8,830 bases of DNA from Chloroflexales bacterium (GCA_013336035.1 JAAXUL010000279.1:1-8830), one strand, 5' to 3'. Positions 1-6,487 are shown, counted from the stretch's first letter. A program made the numbers and translations. Notes: generated from the sequence alone by a model not told the origin.

Positions 1-6
1 TCGGAC

Positions 7-22
7 GCTGTACTAGTACAGC
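7..22. promoter_or_regulatory. Perfect 16-bp palindrome, operator-like
   Basis: GCTGTACTAGTACAGC is identical to its own reverse complement over all 16 bases. It lies just beyond the terminator of the leftward gene group, so it probably belongs to whatever is left of the window. Gapless palindromes of this size are typical of binding sites for dimeric repressors, but no regulator gene is adjacent and the role is inferred from symmetry alone. Confidence 0.35.
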
Positions 23-62
23 CTCCCGAAAGTCGTGGTGGGTTCCGCACCGCTGGATGTAT

Positions 63-85
63 GGGCGGCCCCCTGTGGCCGTCCC
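63..85. other. Small GC-rich stem-loop next to the terminator
   Basis: GGG+CGGCC (63-70) can pair with GGCCG+CCC (77-85), with a six-base loop and one bulged T at 82. It sits immediately past the T-rich tail of the terminator at 91-128 in the leftward direction. It could be a back-up transcription stop, or a chance structure in GC-rich DNA. There is no T-tract of its own. Confidence 0.25.
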
Positions 86-90
86 TACCC

Positions 91-128
91 AAGCAAAAAG
101 GACGAACGAGGCAGCTCGTTCGTCCTTT
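91..128 (-). terminator. Rho-independent terminator of the leftward gene group
   Basis: A perfect 14-bp stem (97-110 with 115-128) closes on a four-base GCAG loop. Read on the minus strand the stem ends in a run of five T followed by GCTT. This is the classic intrinsic terminator layout and it begins 36 bases after the stop codon of the aldolase gene. It marks the end of the leftward transcript. It is the clearest terminator in the window. Confidence 0.88.
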
Positions 129-163
129 GTCTGTCGTATCTCTTCAGAGCCGTCCCCGCCGCT

Positions 164-1051
164 CTATCCGATCAGGCGCTCGTACTCATCCCGTAGACGC
201 GCCGCCTCCTCATTTGAGAAAGGCACCAGGGGCAGGCGAACCTGGGTCTCGGCAAGGTCGCTCGTCCAGGCCAGGGCCGCCTTCAGGGCTGGCGGCGTGT
301 TGACTGGGTCGATCTGGTTGCGCAGCGCCGTCAGGCGCGCCTGAGCCGCTGCTATGTCTCCGCCGCCGTGGTGCGCGTCATAGATGGCCCGCGCCACCCG
401 CGGGAACGCGCTCGACAGAGCAGTGATTGCCCCGGCGGCGCCCCCCGACAGCGCCGAGGCGATCAGCCTGTCGCTGCCGGTGAAAACCTTCAGCTGAGGG
501 TAGCGCTCGATCAGCATCTTGGAGTTGTCCCAGCTGCCGCTGCTGTCTTTCAGGCCATAGAATTGCGCGCTGTGGCTCTCTAGCAGGCCGTCAATAACTG
601 CAGGCGTGACAGGCACGCCTGTCACCTGGGGGATGTTATAGAGCATTACCTTCGCGTCAGCTGGCAGCGCGTCGCACAAGGCCCTGAAGTAGCTGAGGAT
701 GCCGGTCTCGCTGGGGCCTTTAATAAAGTAGGGTGGCATCACCAGCACCGCGTCGGCTCCGCGGCCGAGGGCGTAGTTGCTCAGGGCGATCGTTTCGGTC
801 AGGGCCGCACAGCCTGTACCCGCGATCACTGCCAGATCGCCCCTGCTGGCCAGCACGATATCGAGCACCCGCTCGCGCTCAGCCATGCTCATCGATGGCC
901 CCTCGCCTGTGGTGCCCAGAGTCAGCACCCCGTGAAGCCCGCCCGCCTCAAGGAAGCGCAGGTATCCCGGCAGCCATTCGTAGTCCACCGGCCCTACATC
1001 GCTCGTGAACGGCGTCAGCATCGCGCTGATGATGCCCTTGATCTCCGCCAT
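164..1051 (-). CDS. DapA/NanA-superfamily class I aldolase, substrate unknown
   Basis: A 295-residue protein, the usual length for the dihydrodipicolinate synthase / N-acetylneuraminate lyase family. These are cytosolic TIM barrels that form a Schiff base between a lysine and a 2-oxo acid. Visible motifs are GTTGE at 46-50, which binds the keto-acid carboxylate, YNIP at 138-141 with the catalytic Tyr138, and GLKDSSG at 166-172 with Schiff-base Lys168. The glycine-rich GGAAGAITALSS follows at 203-214. The arginine that true DapA has after the YNxP motif (E. coli Arg138, in YNVPSRTG) is replaced by Val143. Dihydrodipicolinate synthase is therefore unlikely; a sugar-acid or hydroxy-keto-acid lyase fits better. 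The start is supported by GAGGAG at 1058-1063, six bases upstream of ATG. It is last in the leftward PfkB-BtpA-aldolase group, has its own promoter and is followed by a strong terminator. The family is certain; the substrate is not. Confidence 0.93.
   Translation of the reverse strand: MAEIKGIISAMLTPFTSDVGPVDYEWLPGYLRFLEAGGLHGVLTLGTTGEGPSMSMAERERVLDIVLASRGDLAVIAGTGCAALTETIALSNYALGRGADAVLVMPPYFIKGPSETGILSYFRALCDALPADAKVMLYNIPQVTGVPVTPAVIDGLLESHSAQFYGLKDSSGSWDNSKMLIERYPQLKVFTGSDRLIASALSGGAAGAITALSSAFPRVARAIYDAHHGGGDIAAAQARLTALRNQIDPVNTPPALKAALAWTSDLAETQVRLPLVPFSNEEAARLRDEYERLIG
606..625. repeat. Near-perfect inverted repeat inside the aldolase gene
   Basis: GTGACAGGC and GCCTGTCAC are exact reverse complements separated by two bases (AC). 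The sequence encodes part of the VTGVPVT stretch right after the catalytic YNIP motif. It could form an mRNA hairpin or be an intragenic protein site, but the amino acids are plausible for the family and coincidence is possible. Confidence 0.3.
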
Positions 1052-1098
1052 CGCTCACTCCTCAGTCTCTTGAAGGGGTGTAGTCGGTCTCTGACTCT

Positions 1099-1128
1099 AC
1101 CATACTTCCTATATCTCGATAGAGACAA
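1099..1128 (-). promoter_or_regulatory. Sigma70-type promoter for the aldolase gene
   Basis: On the minus strand TTGTCT (1123-1128) and TATGGT (1099-1104) are spaced by 18 bases. The predicted transcript start near 1091 gives a leader of about 40 bases to the ATG at 1051. The same -10 hexamer, TATGGT, is used in the candidate promoter at 6521-6549. Upstream of the -35, a small dyad ATGAC-N6-GTCAT (1133-1148) might be a regulator site. Based on sequence match only. Confidence 0.5.
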
Positions 1129-1217
1129 TTCGATGACGAAACTGTCATGCTGGTGCAGTGGCTGGCGCAGAATAGGTGGTGCTTATCATCTATAAGCCTA
1201 CGTACTTGTCGCACAAT

Positions 1218-1248
1218 GACAGAGCCCCGGCTGTGCCGGGGCTCTGTC
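1218..1248. other. Strong perfect hairpin between btpA-like and aldolase genes
   Basis: GACAGAGCCCCGG (1218-1230) pairs perfectly with CCGGGGCTCTGTC (1236-1248) over 13 bp around a CTGTG loop. No run of T follows on either strand, so it is not a textbook intrinsic terminator. It lies between the tandem array and the aldolase promoter on the leftward transcript. It could end or attenuate read-through from the BtpA-like gene, or protect its mRNA 3' end. Confidence 0.6.
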
Positions 1249-1346
1249 CACTATACTTTCAGGGCAATCGGAGCACTTGCGTAGCAACGTACTGGTTTTT
1301 TGTTCTCGTAGTGCGTCTGACTTACCGGCGCAACCGGGTCTGCTGT

Positions 1347-1583
1347 GATGATGCTGCGATGTTGTGCTGAGACGGTGCTGTGGTGTCGGCTGGGACGGTG
1401 CTGTGGTGTCGGCTGGGACGGTGCTGTGGTGTCGGCTGGGACGGTGCTATAGTGTCGGGCTGAGACGGTGCTGTGGTGTCGGGCTGGGACGATGCTGTGG
1501 TGTCGGGCTGGGACGGTGCTGTGGTGTCGGGCTGGGACGGTGCTGTGGTGTCGGGCTGGGACGGTGCTGCGATGCGGATGCGT
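1347..1583. repeat. 23/24-bp tandem repeat array (minisatellite)
   Basis: Eight clear units start with GACGGTGCTG at 1371, 1394, 1417, 1440, 1464, 1488, 1512 and 1536. The first three are 23 bp with the tail GTCGGCTGG. The next five are 24 bp, gaining one G (GTCGGGCTGG). The fourth unit is variant (CTATAGTG, ending CTGA). Degenerate units flank the block at 1347-1370 (about 17 of 24 positions match) and from 1560 onward. The plus strand is rich in G and T with repeated GG and GGG runs. There are no spacers, so this is not a CRISPR array. All frames stay open across it, but the 23-bp units break any fixed peptide repeat, so a non-coding array is most likely. It sits in the 716-bp gap inside the leftward gene group. 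Confidence 0.9.
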
Positions 1584-1767
1584 CTTCCAGAAAGTCAGTC
1601 CGACCATCCTGCTAGACAGTGGCGAGCGGCTGGTGGGGGTAGGAGGAAAGGTGTGTCGCTCACGTTCGTAGGATAGCACCTGCCCCCAGGGGTGACAATG
1701 GGGCATGGGTATGTCCATGGGTGTACCGTGAGTACTATGACCATCACCCCATGAAGTACCATTGCTG
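1584..1767. other. Non-coding stretch downstream of btpA-like gene
   Basis: No convincing gene or terminator is seen here. CATGGG occurs twice (1705-1725 region), and ATGGGG/CCCCAT words face each other across about 60 bases, giving only weak pairing. Together with the repeat array and hairpin, it makes up the 716-bp gap between the BtpA-like and aldolase genes. Confidence 0.4.
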
Positions 1768-2616
1768 TTATACGCGCGCCGCGCGGACAAAGCGCCGCAC
1801 GCGCTCGACGTCCACGGGGTTTGCGATCTCGCCCCCGGCCTTAATGCTGCTGCCGACAATCACACCGTCGGCCACCTCCATAAAGGCGCCGATATTATCC
1901 TCGGTCGTGCCCGAGCCGAGCAAAATCGGCGTATCGCCCGCCAGGAGCCGGGCCTCCCGTGCCTTCTGCAGGTCGGGGGCATCACCGGTCATCCGCCCCG
2001 AGATGATCAGCGCATCAGCGCCAAAGAAGCGCGTCCACTCAATATGGGTAGCCAGATCAACCCCAGGGAAGCGCACCGAGTGCTTCTTATCTACGTCGGC
2101 AAAGATCTTAATCTGCTCGGCGTGCAGCTCCTTACGCCGCCGCAGCAGGTCTGCCGCGCAGCCTTCATCCCAGCTGCCTGCGTCCCACACACCCGCCCCC
2201 GTGAACATGCAGACGCGGATGAAGCTTGCGCCCGCGGCGAGCGCAATGCCCAGCAGGGCCACCCCGCCGTTATGGACGAGATTGACTCCTAGGGGAAGCT
2301 CGGGAACTGTGTCTCGTACCGCCCGCGCCACCACCGCCTGGGCGGCGATGCTCTCGGGCTGCACGTGGGGCCCTGCGCGGAACGGCACATCCCACATATT
2401 CTCGACGATCAGGCCATGGCAGCCGCCCTCGGCCAGAGCCGTTGCATCGCGGAGCGCATGCTCGATGATTGTGTCCATCCCATAGCCAGTGTACCCCGGC
2501 GCGCCAGGCAGCGGCCAGCAGTGCACCATCCCGATCACCGGCGCCCGCGTGCCAAAGATCTCGCTCAGGTCCTTGATGCGCAGCCGGTCCATGTGCTCTT
2601 TCCAGGCAGGTCTCAT
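1768..2616 (-). CDS. BtpA/SgcQ-family TIM-barrel protein
   Basis: A 282-residue protein of the BtpA family. It matches the recalled family pattern along its length: GMVHCWPLPGAPGY at 29-42, IVENMWDVPF at 70-79, GVNLVHNGG at 110-118, ASFIRVCMFTGAG at 130-142, FADVDKKHS at 172-180, LIISGRMTG at 203-211 and ADGVIVGSSIK at 249-259. The end (IANPVDVERVRRFV) resembles both cyanobacterial BtpA and E. coli SgcQ. BtpA is needed for photosystem I accumulation in Synechocystis; SgcQ lies in a sugar-PTS operon; no reaction is established for the family. Here the kinase and aldolase neighbours suggest a sugar-phosphate role. ATG 2616 was chosen because GGAG (2625-2628) stands eight bases upstream. An in-frame codon at 2670 has no support, and ATG 2592 is a weaker alternative. 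The family is sure; the function is open. Confidence 0.92.
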   Translation of the reverse strand: MRPAWKEHMDRLRIKDLSEIFGTRAPVIGMVHCWPLPGAPGYTGYGMDTIIEHALRDATALAEGGCHGLIVENMWDVPFRAGPHVQPESIAAQAVVARAVRDTVPELPLGVNLVHNGGVALLGIALAAGASFIRVCMFTGAGVWDAGSWDEGCAADLLRRRKELHAEQIKIFADVDKKHSVRFPGVDLATHIEWTRFFGADALIISGRMTGDAPDLQKAREARLLAGDTPILLGSGTTEDNIGAFMEVADGVIVGSSIKAGGEIANPVDVERVRRFVRAARV

Positions 2617-2878
2617 GATTTTTGCTCCGCTGGGGCGAATCTTTTTGGCTCTTCGCCGCGTTTGTATCAATAGGTCTCATAGGCTGCTTGTGGTCTGACT
2701 TGTTGAAGGCGCCAGATGGGCGCCCCCAGGGAGTGTCCGTGCTCCTCGCCCTCAGCATGTCCAGCCACCAGTGCCGCCGCCGGGTAGAGTTCGAGCGCTC
2801 GGTATTGGCTCATCCCACTCACATGTCGCATCTCGCCATATCCCGCCCGAAGCACCCCACGGGAAGAAGCCCATGTGG
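2617..2878. other. 262-bp gap between sugar kinase and btpA-like gene
   Basis: No recognisable gene is present. A 62-codon minus-strand frame (2667-2855, GTG start) has no familiar motif and no good ribosome site. A short stem GGCGCC-AGATG-GGCGCC lies near 2708-2724. GGAG at 2625-2628 is the ribosome site of the BtpA-like gene. I found no convincing -35/-10 pair for that gene. The stretch is long for an operon spacer and may hold a leader, a processing site or gene remnants. Confidence 0.4.
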
Positions 2879-3844
2879 TCAGGCTGGTGTAATCAGGTGG
2901 TGCAGACTACTGTCCAGATACGCGGCGATCTCGGCTCTGGTCGGCAGCGCGTCAGCGGCGCCCGAGCGGGTGGCCGTAAGGGCGCCCAGCAAGTTCGCCA
3001 GCACGGCGCGGGCCGGCAGATCGGCGCCGCGCAAGAGCGCCCACGCGTAGGCTGCGGCAAAAGCATCACCGCAGCCGTTTGTGTCTACGACAGAGACCAC
3101 CGGCGGCAGTACGCTCAGGCGCGCGACATCCTCACCCAGGCTACAGCCCTGTACGCCTCGCTTTACAGCAACATGACGCGTCCCCGCCGCGATCAACTGG
3201 TCTATGCCCTGCTGGACGCTCTGCCCAGGCAGAAGCGCCCGCAGCTCTTCCTCGTTCAGCGTCAACAGCCAGAGCTTTGGCAGCAGGTTGAGCAGCATCT
3301 GCCGCGCTGCCCTGATGGTCGGCAGACACAGGTCAAGGGCCACGGGCGTGCCCAGCCTGCCCGCCGCAGCGACGGCCCGCAGCGCCGCCGCCTGCTGGGG
3401 CCCCTCGAGCAGGGCATGTCCGCACACGAACAGAAGGGTGCACCCCTCGATCAGCGGCGCATCGACAGCCTGCGGATCACAGCGCACATTCGCACCCCGA
3501 AAGCTGACAAAGGTTCGCTGCCCGCCCGGGCTCACCAGCACGCCGCAGAGGCCCGTGGGCTCTGCGTGGTCGATCTGTACATGTTCAAGGTCGATGCCGC
3601 TCTGGCGCATGGTACGCATAAGCACCTCGGCCGCCGGGTCTGTGCCTACCCGCCCGACCAGCTGTGTCCGTGCGCCCAGGCGCGCCAGAGTAAGAGCCGT
3701 ATTCAGCCCCGCCCCACCGCTGCTCCAGCGCAGCCCCGCTACCGGCACATCATCGCCCTCAAGGGGAAAGGAGGAAAGCGCAAAGCTCAGGTCCGCGTTC
3801 AGGTCACCAATAACGGCGACTATCGAGCGAGGCTCATGTGCCAT
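2879..3844 (-). CDS. PfkB-family carbohydrate kinase
   Basis: A 321-residue protein, typical for ribokinase/PfkB cytosolic ATP-dependent sugar kinases. The N-terminal IGDLNADL (12-19) is the usual first strand with a substrate-binding Asp. The first signature is GGAGLNTALTLARLG (43-57), matching the GGxxxN pattern. The C-terminal signature is DTNGCGDAFAAAY (254-266), with catalytic base Asp260 and the GCG anion hole. LNEEELRALL (196-205) is the typical NExE region. The substrate cannot be read from sequence; ribokinase itself is unlikely because the GGKGAN form of signature one is absent. The ATG at 3844 gives a normal N-terminus with only a weak ribosome site (GCGAGTG). It is the first gene of the leftward group and diverges from the hybrid kinase, with 134 bp between the starts. 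Its promoter was not identified. Confidence 0.93.
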   Translation of the reverse strand: MAHEPRSIVAVIGDLNADLSFALSSFPLEGDDVPVAGLRWSSGGAGLNTALTLARLGARTQLVGRVGTDPAAEVLMRTMRQSGIDLEHVQIDHAEPTGLCGVLVSPGGQRTFVSFRGANVRCDPQAVDAPLIEGCTLLFVCGHALLEGPQQAAALRAVAAAGRLGTPVALDLCLPTIRAARQMLLNLLPKLWLLTLNEEELRALLPGQSVQQGIDQLIAAGTRHVAVKRGVQGCSLGEDVARLSVLPPVVSVVDTNGCGDAFAAAYAWALLRGADLPARAVLANLLGALTATRSGAADALPTRAEIAAYLDSSLHHLITPA

Positions 3845-3911
3845 ATTTTCACTCGCAGGCTGACGTTGGGCACCACTGCGCGAACATCGGTGTCCTTGCC
3901 AGCGCCCACCC

Positions 3912-3938
3912 CGTCAGTGTACAATTGACGACTATAAT
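3912..3938 (+). promoter_or_regulatory. Promoter box and dyad upstream of the hybrid kinase
   Basis: A perfect TATAAT lies at 3933-3938, with no good -35 at the normal distance (best region around 3909-3915). A dyad CGTCA-N9-TGACG (3912-3916 with 3926-3930) sits where a -35 would be, which suggests that an activator could bind there. The predicted start near 3945 gives a leader of about 34 bases to ATG 3979. The region is shared with the divergent PfkB gene. Confidence 0.45.
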
Positions 3939-3956
3939 CGGCAACTTTGCGTTCTC

Positions 3957-3978
3957 GGAGGCAGGCGCTCCTGCGCTC
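3957..3978 (+). promoter_or_regulatory. Distant ribosome site with intervening stem-loop
   Basis: The best Shine-Dalgarno, GGAGG (3957-3961), is 17 bases from the ATG at 3979, which is too far for normal use. Between them GCAGG-CGCT-CCTGC (3961-3974) can fold into a 5-bp stem, which would shorten the effective distance to about four bases. Alternatively GGAG itself can pair with CTCC (3968-3971), hiding the site. This arrangement is inferred from base pairing only. Confidence 0.35.
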
Positions 3979-6402
3979 ATGGAAGAGATATTAATTATCG
4001 ACGATAGCGAGCAGATCACGGGCCTTCTGGCCAACTATGTGCTGCCCGAGCTCGGCTTCACGCCTATCGTCGCCCACACGGGCCGCCAGGGCCTCCAGCG
4101 CCTCCGCGCTAGCCTCCCCGATCTGATTCTGCTCGATCTGCAGCTGCCCGATATCAGCGGCCTCGACCTGCTGCGCCTGATCGCCCAGGAGGGCTACGAC
4201 GTCCCCGTGATCCTGATGACCGCCCACGGCTCAGAGAATATCGCCGTCGAGGCCTTCAGGCTAGGGGCGCGCAACTACCTGATCAAGCCGTTCTCCGACA
4301 CCGAGGCCCGCGCCGTCATCGACCAGGCCCTGCGCGAGCGGCGCCTTCGCCGCGAGAAAGAGCGCCTCACCACCTCGCTCCAGCAGCGCCTCCAGGAGCT
4401 TACCGTGCTCTCGCGCATTGGCAAGTCGGTGACCGGCCTGATGGACCAGGAGCAGCTGCTGGCCAGGATCGTCGAGGCCGGGGTCTATATCACCCAGGCC
4501 GAGGAGGGCTTCCTGCTCCTCCACGACCCCGAGCAGAACGAGCTCTATCTGCGGGCCGCCAAGAATGTGGGCGAGCAGCGGGCGCAGAGTCTGCGCATCC
4601 CTGTCGACGACACGCTCGCCGGCCAGGTTCTCCGCACCGGCAAGCCTATTCGCCTCGACCAGGTCCGCACCGGCACAGCCCTGAAGGTGAAGACCGACTT
4701 CCTCGTGCGGGCGATCCTGCAGGTGCCCCTGACCGTCGGCAACCAGGTCATCGGCGTCCTCGCGGTCGATAATCGCCAGTCCGACCGCACCTTCTCAGAG
4801 AACGACCAGTACCTGCTCGCCACCCTGGCCGACTACGCGGCGATCGCGATCGAGAACGCCCGCCTCTACGGGCAGATCAAGCTCTCGGAGCAGCGCTACC
4901 GGGACCTGTTCGCGAACGCGTATGACCTGATCTTCATGCTCGACCGCGATCTGCGCATCACGAGCATCAATAAGGTCGGCTCTCAGCTCACGGGCTACCC
5001 GATAGAGGAGCTGACCGGCCACCCGCTGTGGGCGCTCTGCTCGCCCGAGTCATGGAAGTCCGCCGAGCCCGTCCTGCGCGAGCTGCTTCAGGGAAACAGC
5101 GTGCAGCCCTTCGAGCTCGAGCTGGTCAGGCACGATCAAGAGCTAATCTTTCTCGAGGTCTCGGCACAGGTGATGCTCAACGGCATCGGGGTCAAGGGCA
5201 TCCACTGTATCGCCCGCAACCTCACCGATCGGCGCCGCCTCGAGCAGCAGCTCATCCAGTCCGAGAAGCTCTCGGCGATCGGGCAGCTGGTGGCCGGCGT
5301 CGCCCACGAGCTGAACAACCCGCTCACAAGCGTCAGCGGCTACGCCCAGCTGCTCTTGCGCGACCAGCGCCTGGCCGAAGAGACCCACCAGGATATCGAG
5401 CAGATCCACGCCCAGGCAGAGCGGGCCGCCAAGATCGTCCAGAACCTGCTGATCTTCGCCCGCGAGCATAAGCCTGAGCGGCGCATGGTGACGCTCAACG
5501 AGGTGCTCCGCAGCGCCCTGGCCCTCCAGAGCTACCAGCTCAAAGTGGACAATATCAGCGTCAGCCTGGAGCTTGCCCCCGACCTGCCCGCCACGACCGC
5601 CGACCCGCACCAGCTCCAGCAGGTCTTCCTCAACCTGATCACCAACGCCCGCCACGCTATGGTCGAGAAGGGGGGGCGCGGCACCCTGACGCTGCGCACC
5701 AGCGTTGGGGCGGCCCCGGACAGCACCAGCGCCATCTGCGTCGAGATCGGCGACACCGGGGTCGGCATCCCCGAGTGGAACCTCCAGAAGATCTTCAACC
5801 CCTTCTTCACCACCAAGCCGGTTGGCCAGGGCACGGGCCTCGGTCTCTCGATCTGCTTCGGCATTATCAAAGAGCACGACGGCCAGATCTGGGCCGAGAG
5901 CCAGCTCGGCGCGGGCACCCACGTCTATGTCGCGCTGCCCATCCGCGTCCAGGACTCGCCTGAGGCCGAGCTACCAGCCCCGCCGCGCGACCCCGCCGAC
6001 GAGCCCGAGCCCTCGTTCAACGTCCTCGTGGTCGATGACGAAGAGCCGGTGGTCCGCCTGATGGCCCGGCTGCTGCGCGACCTGGGCCACCGCTCGACGG
6101 TTGTGACCAGCGGCGAGGCGGCCCTCGAGATCCTCGGGCACGAGGCCTTTGACGTCATCCTGAGTGATGTGAAGATGCCGGGCCTGAACGGATTCGCCTT
6201 CGCCTCAGCCATCCGCGAGCGTGACCCCGATCTAGCCGACCGGGTGATCTTCATCACCGGCGACACGCTCAGCCCGATCACCCGCACGGCCCTCGAGCAG
6301 AGCGGCAACCTCTTCCTCGCGAAGCCCTTCTCGATCGAGCAGCTCGATCTCGCTATCCAGAGTCTGGCCAAGCGCCGCTCGATCGGCTCGAGCAACCTGT
6401 AA
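3979..6402 (+). CDS. Soluble hybrid sensor histidine kinase (REC-GAF-PAS-HisKA-HATPase-REC)
   Basis: An 807-residue protein with no signal peptide or membrane segment, so it acts in the cytosol. The first receiver (1-120) has acidic Asp8/Asp9, phospho-acceptor Asp53, Thr81 and Lys103. A charged coiled coil (about 115-145) leads to a GAF domain (about 140-297) and a PAS domain (about 303-415). HisKA carries VAHELNNPL with phospho-His443. The ATPase domain shows the N box (Asn552, Asn556), GDTGVGIP (591-598), FNPFFTTKP (606-614) and GQGTGLGLS (616-624). The second receiver (about 681-800) has Asp686/Asp687, Asp730, Thr760 and Lys782. All key residues are present, so it should be an active phosphorelay node, taking input from the first receiver and passing phosphate through His443 to Asp730. 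The upstream 47 codons read through the promoter region, so ATG 3979, where the receiver begins, was chosen. No output regulator is adjacent. Confidence 0.95.
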   Translation: MEEILIIDDSEQITGLLANYVLPELGFTPIVAHTGRQGLQRLRASLPDLILLDLQLPDISGLDLLRLIAQEGYDVPVILMTAHGSENIAVEAFRLGARNYLIKPFSDTEARAVIDQALRERRLRREKERLTTSLQQRLQELTVLSRIGKSVTGLMDQEQLLARIVEAGVYITQAEEGFLLLHDPEQNELYLRAAKNVGEQRAQSLRIPVDDTLAGQVLRTGKPIRLDQVRTGTALKVKTDFLVRAILQVPLTVGNQVIGVLAVDNRQSDRTFSENDQYLLATLADYAAIAIENARLYGQIKLSEQRYRDLFANAYDLIFMLDRDLRITSINKVGSQLTGYPIEELTGHPLWALCSPESWKSAEPVLRELLQGNSVQPFELELVRHDQELIFLEVSAQVMLNGIGVKGIHCIARNLTDRRRLEQQLIQSEKLSAIGQLVAGVAHELNNPLTSVSGYAQLLLRDQRLAEETHQDIEQIHAQAERAAKIVQNLLIFAREHKPERRMVTLNEVLRSALALQSYQLKVDNISVSLELAPDLPATTADPHQLQQVFLNLITNARHAMVEKGGRGTLTLRTSVGAAPDSTSAICVEIGDTGVGIPEWNLQKIFNPFFTTKPVGQGTGLGLSICFGIIKEHDGQIWAESQLGAGTHVYVALPIRVQDSPEAELPAPPRDPADEPEPSFNVLVVDDEEPVVRLMARLLRDLGHRSTVVTSGEAALEILGHEAFDVILSDVKMPGLNGFAFASAIRERDPDLADRVIFITGDTLSPITRTALEQSGNLFLAKPFSIEQLDLAIQSLAKRRSIGSSNL

Positions 6403-6430
6403 GACGCGCTGCAAGGCCACGGTGCCGCCT

Positions 6431-6487
6431 GCCCGTCACCCCCACAGCTCCACAGGTGGTTATGTAGAGCTGCGGGAGGTGGCGGGC
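6431..6487. other. Long imperfect hairpin downstream of the kinase
   Basis: Bases 6431-6450 and 6467-6487 are nearly reverse complementary. About 19 pairs form with one A bulge, one A/C mismatch and one G-T pair, around a 16-base loop. The outer arms begin GCCCG and end CGGGC; the inner arms are CAGCTC and GAGCTG. It starts 28 bases after the kinase stop codon. No T-run follows, so it is not a standard intrinsic terminator, though it may stop transcription or stabilise the mRNA end. Confidence 0.6.

Noticed and set aside
36..56. tRNA T-arm-like GGGTTCCGCACC
   Set aside because: No cloverleaf can be built around it: there is no acceptor or anticodon stem.
1347..1583. Possible CRISPR array
   Set aside because: The units are directly adjacent without spacers, and no cas gene is present.
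1364..1615. Plus-strand Cys/Gly-rich open frame over the repeats
   Set aside because: All frames are open across this G-rich array. There is no start signal and no known domain.
1251..1859. Minus-strand open frame with TVPARHHS octapeptide repeats
   Set aside because: It is the translation of the non-coding tandem array. The 23-bp units break the octapeptide, it overlaps the end of the BtpA-like gene, and it lacks a ribosome site.
2771..3928. 385-codon plus-strand open frame opposite the PfkB gene
   Set aside because: It is an antisense shadow in GC-rich DNA of a gene with full PfkB signatures; the translation is low-complexity and motif-free.
3838..3978. Upstream start for the hybrid kinase at 3838
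   Set aside because: The extra 47 codons cross the TATAAT box and the PfkB start, and the receiver domain begins at the ATG at 3979.
5143..5922. 259-codon minus-strand open frame inside the hybrid kinase
   Set aside because: It is opposite the HisKA/ATPase coding region, where every kinase motif is intact on the plus strand.
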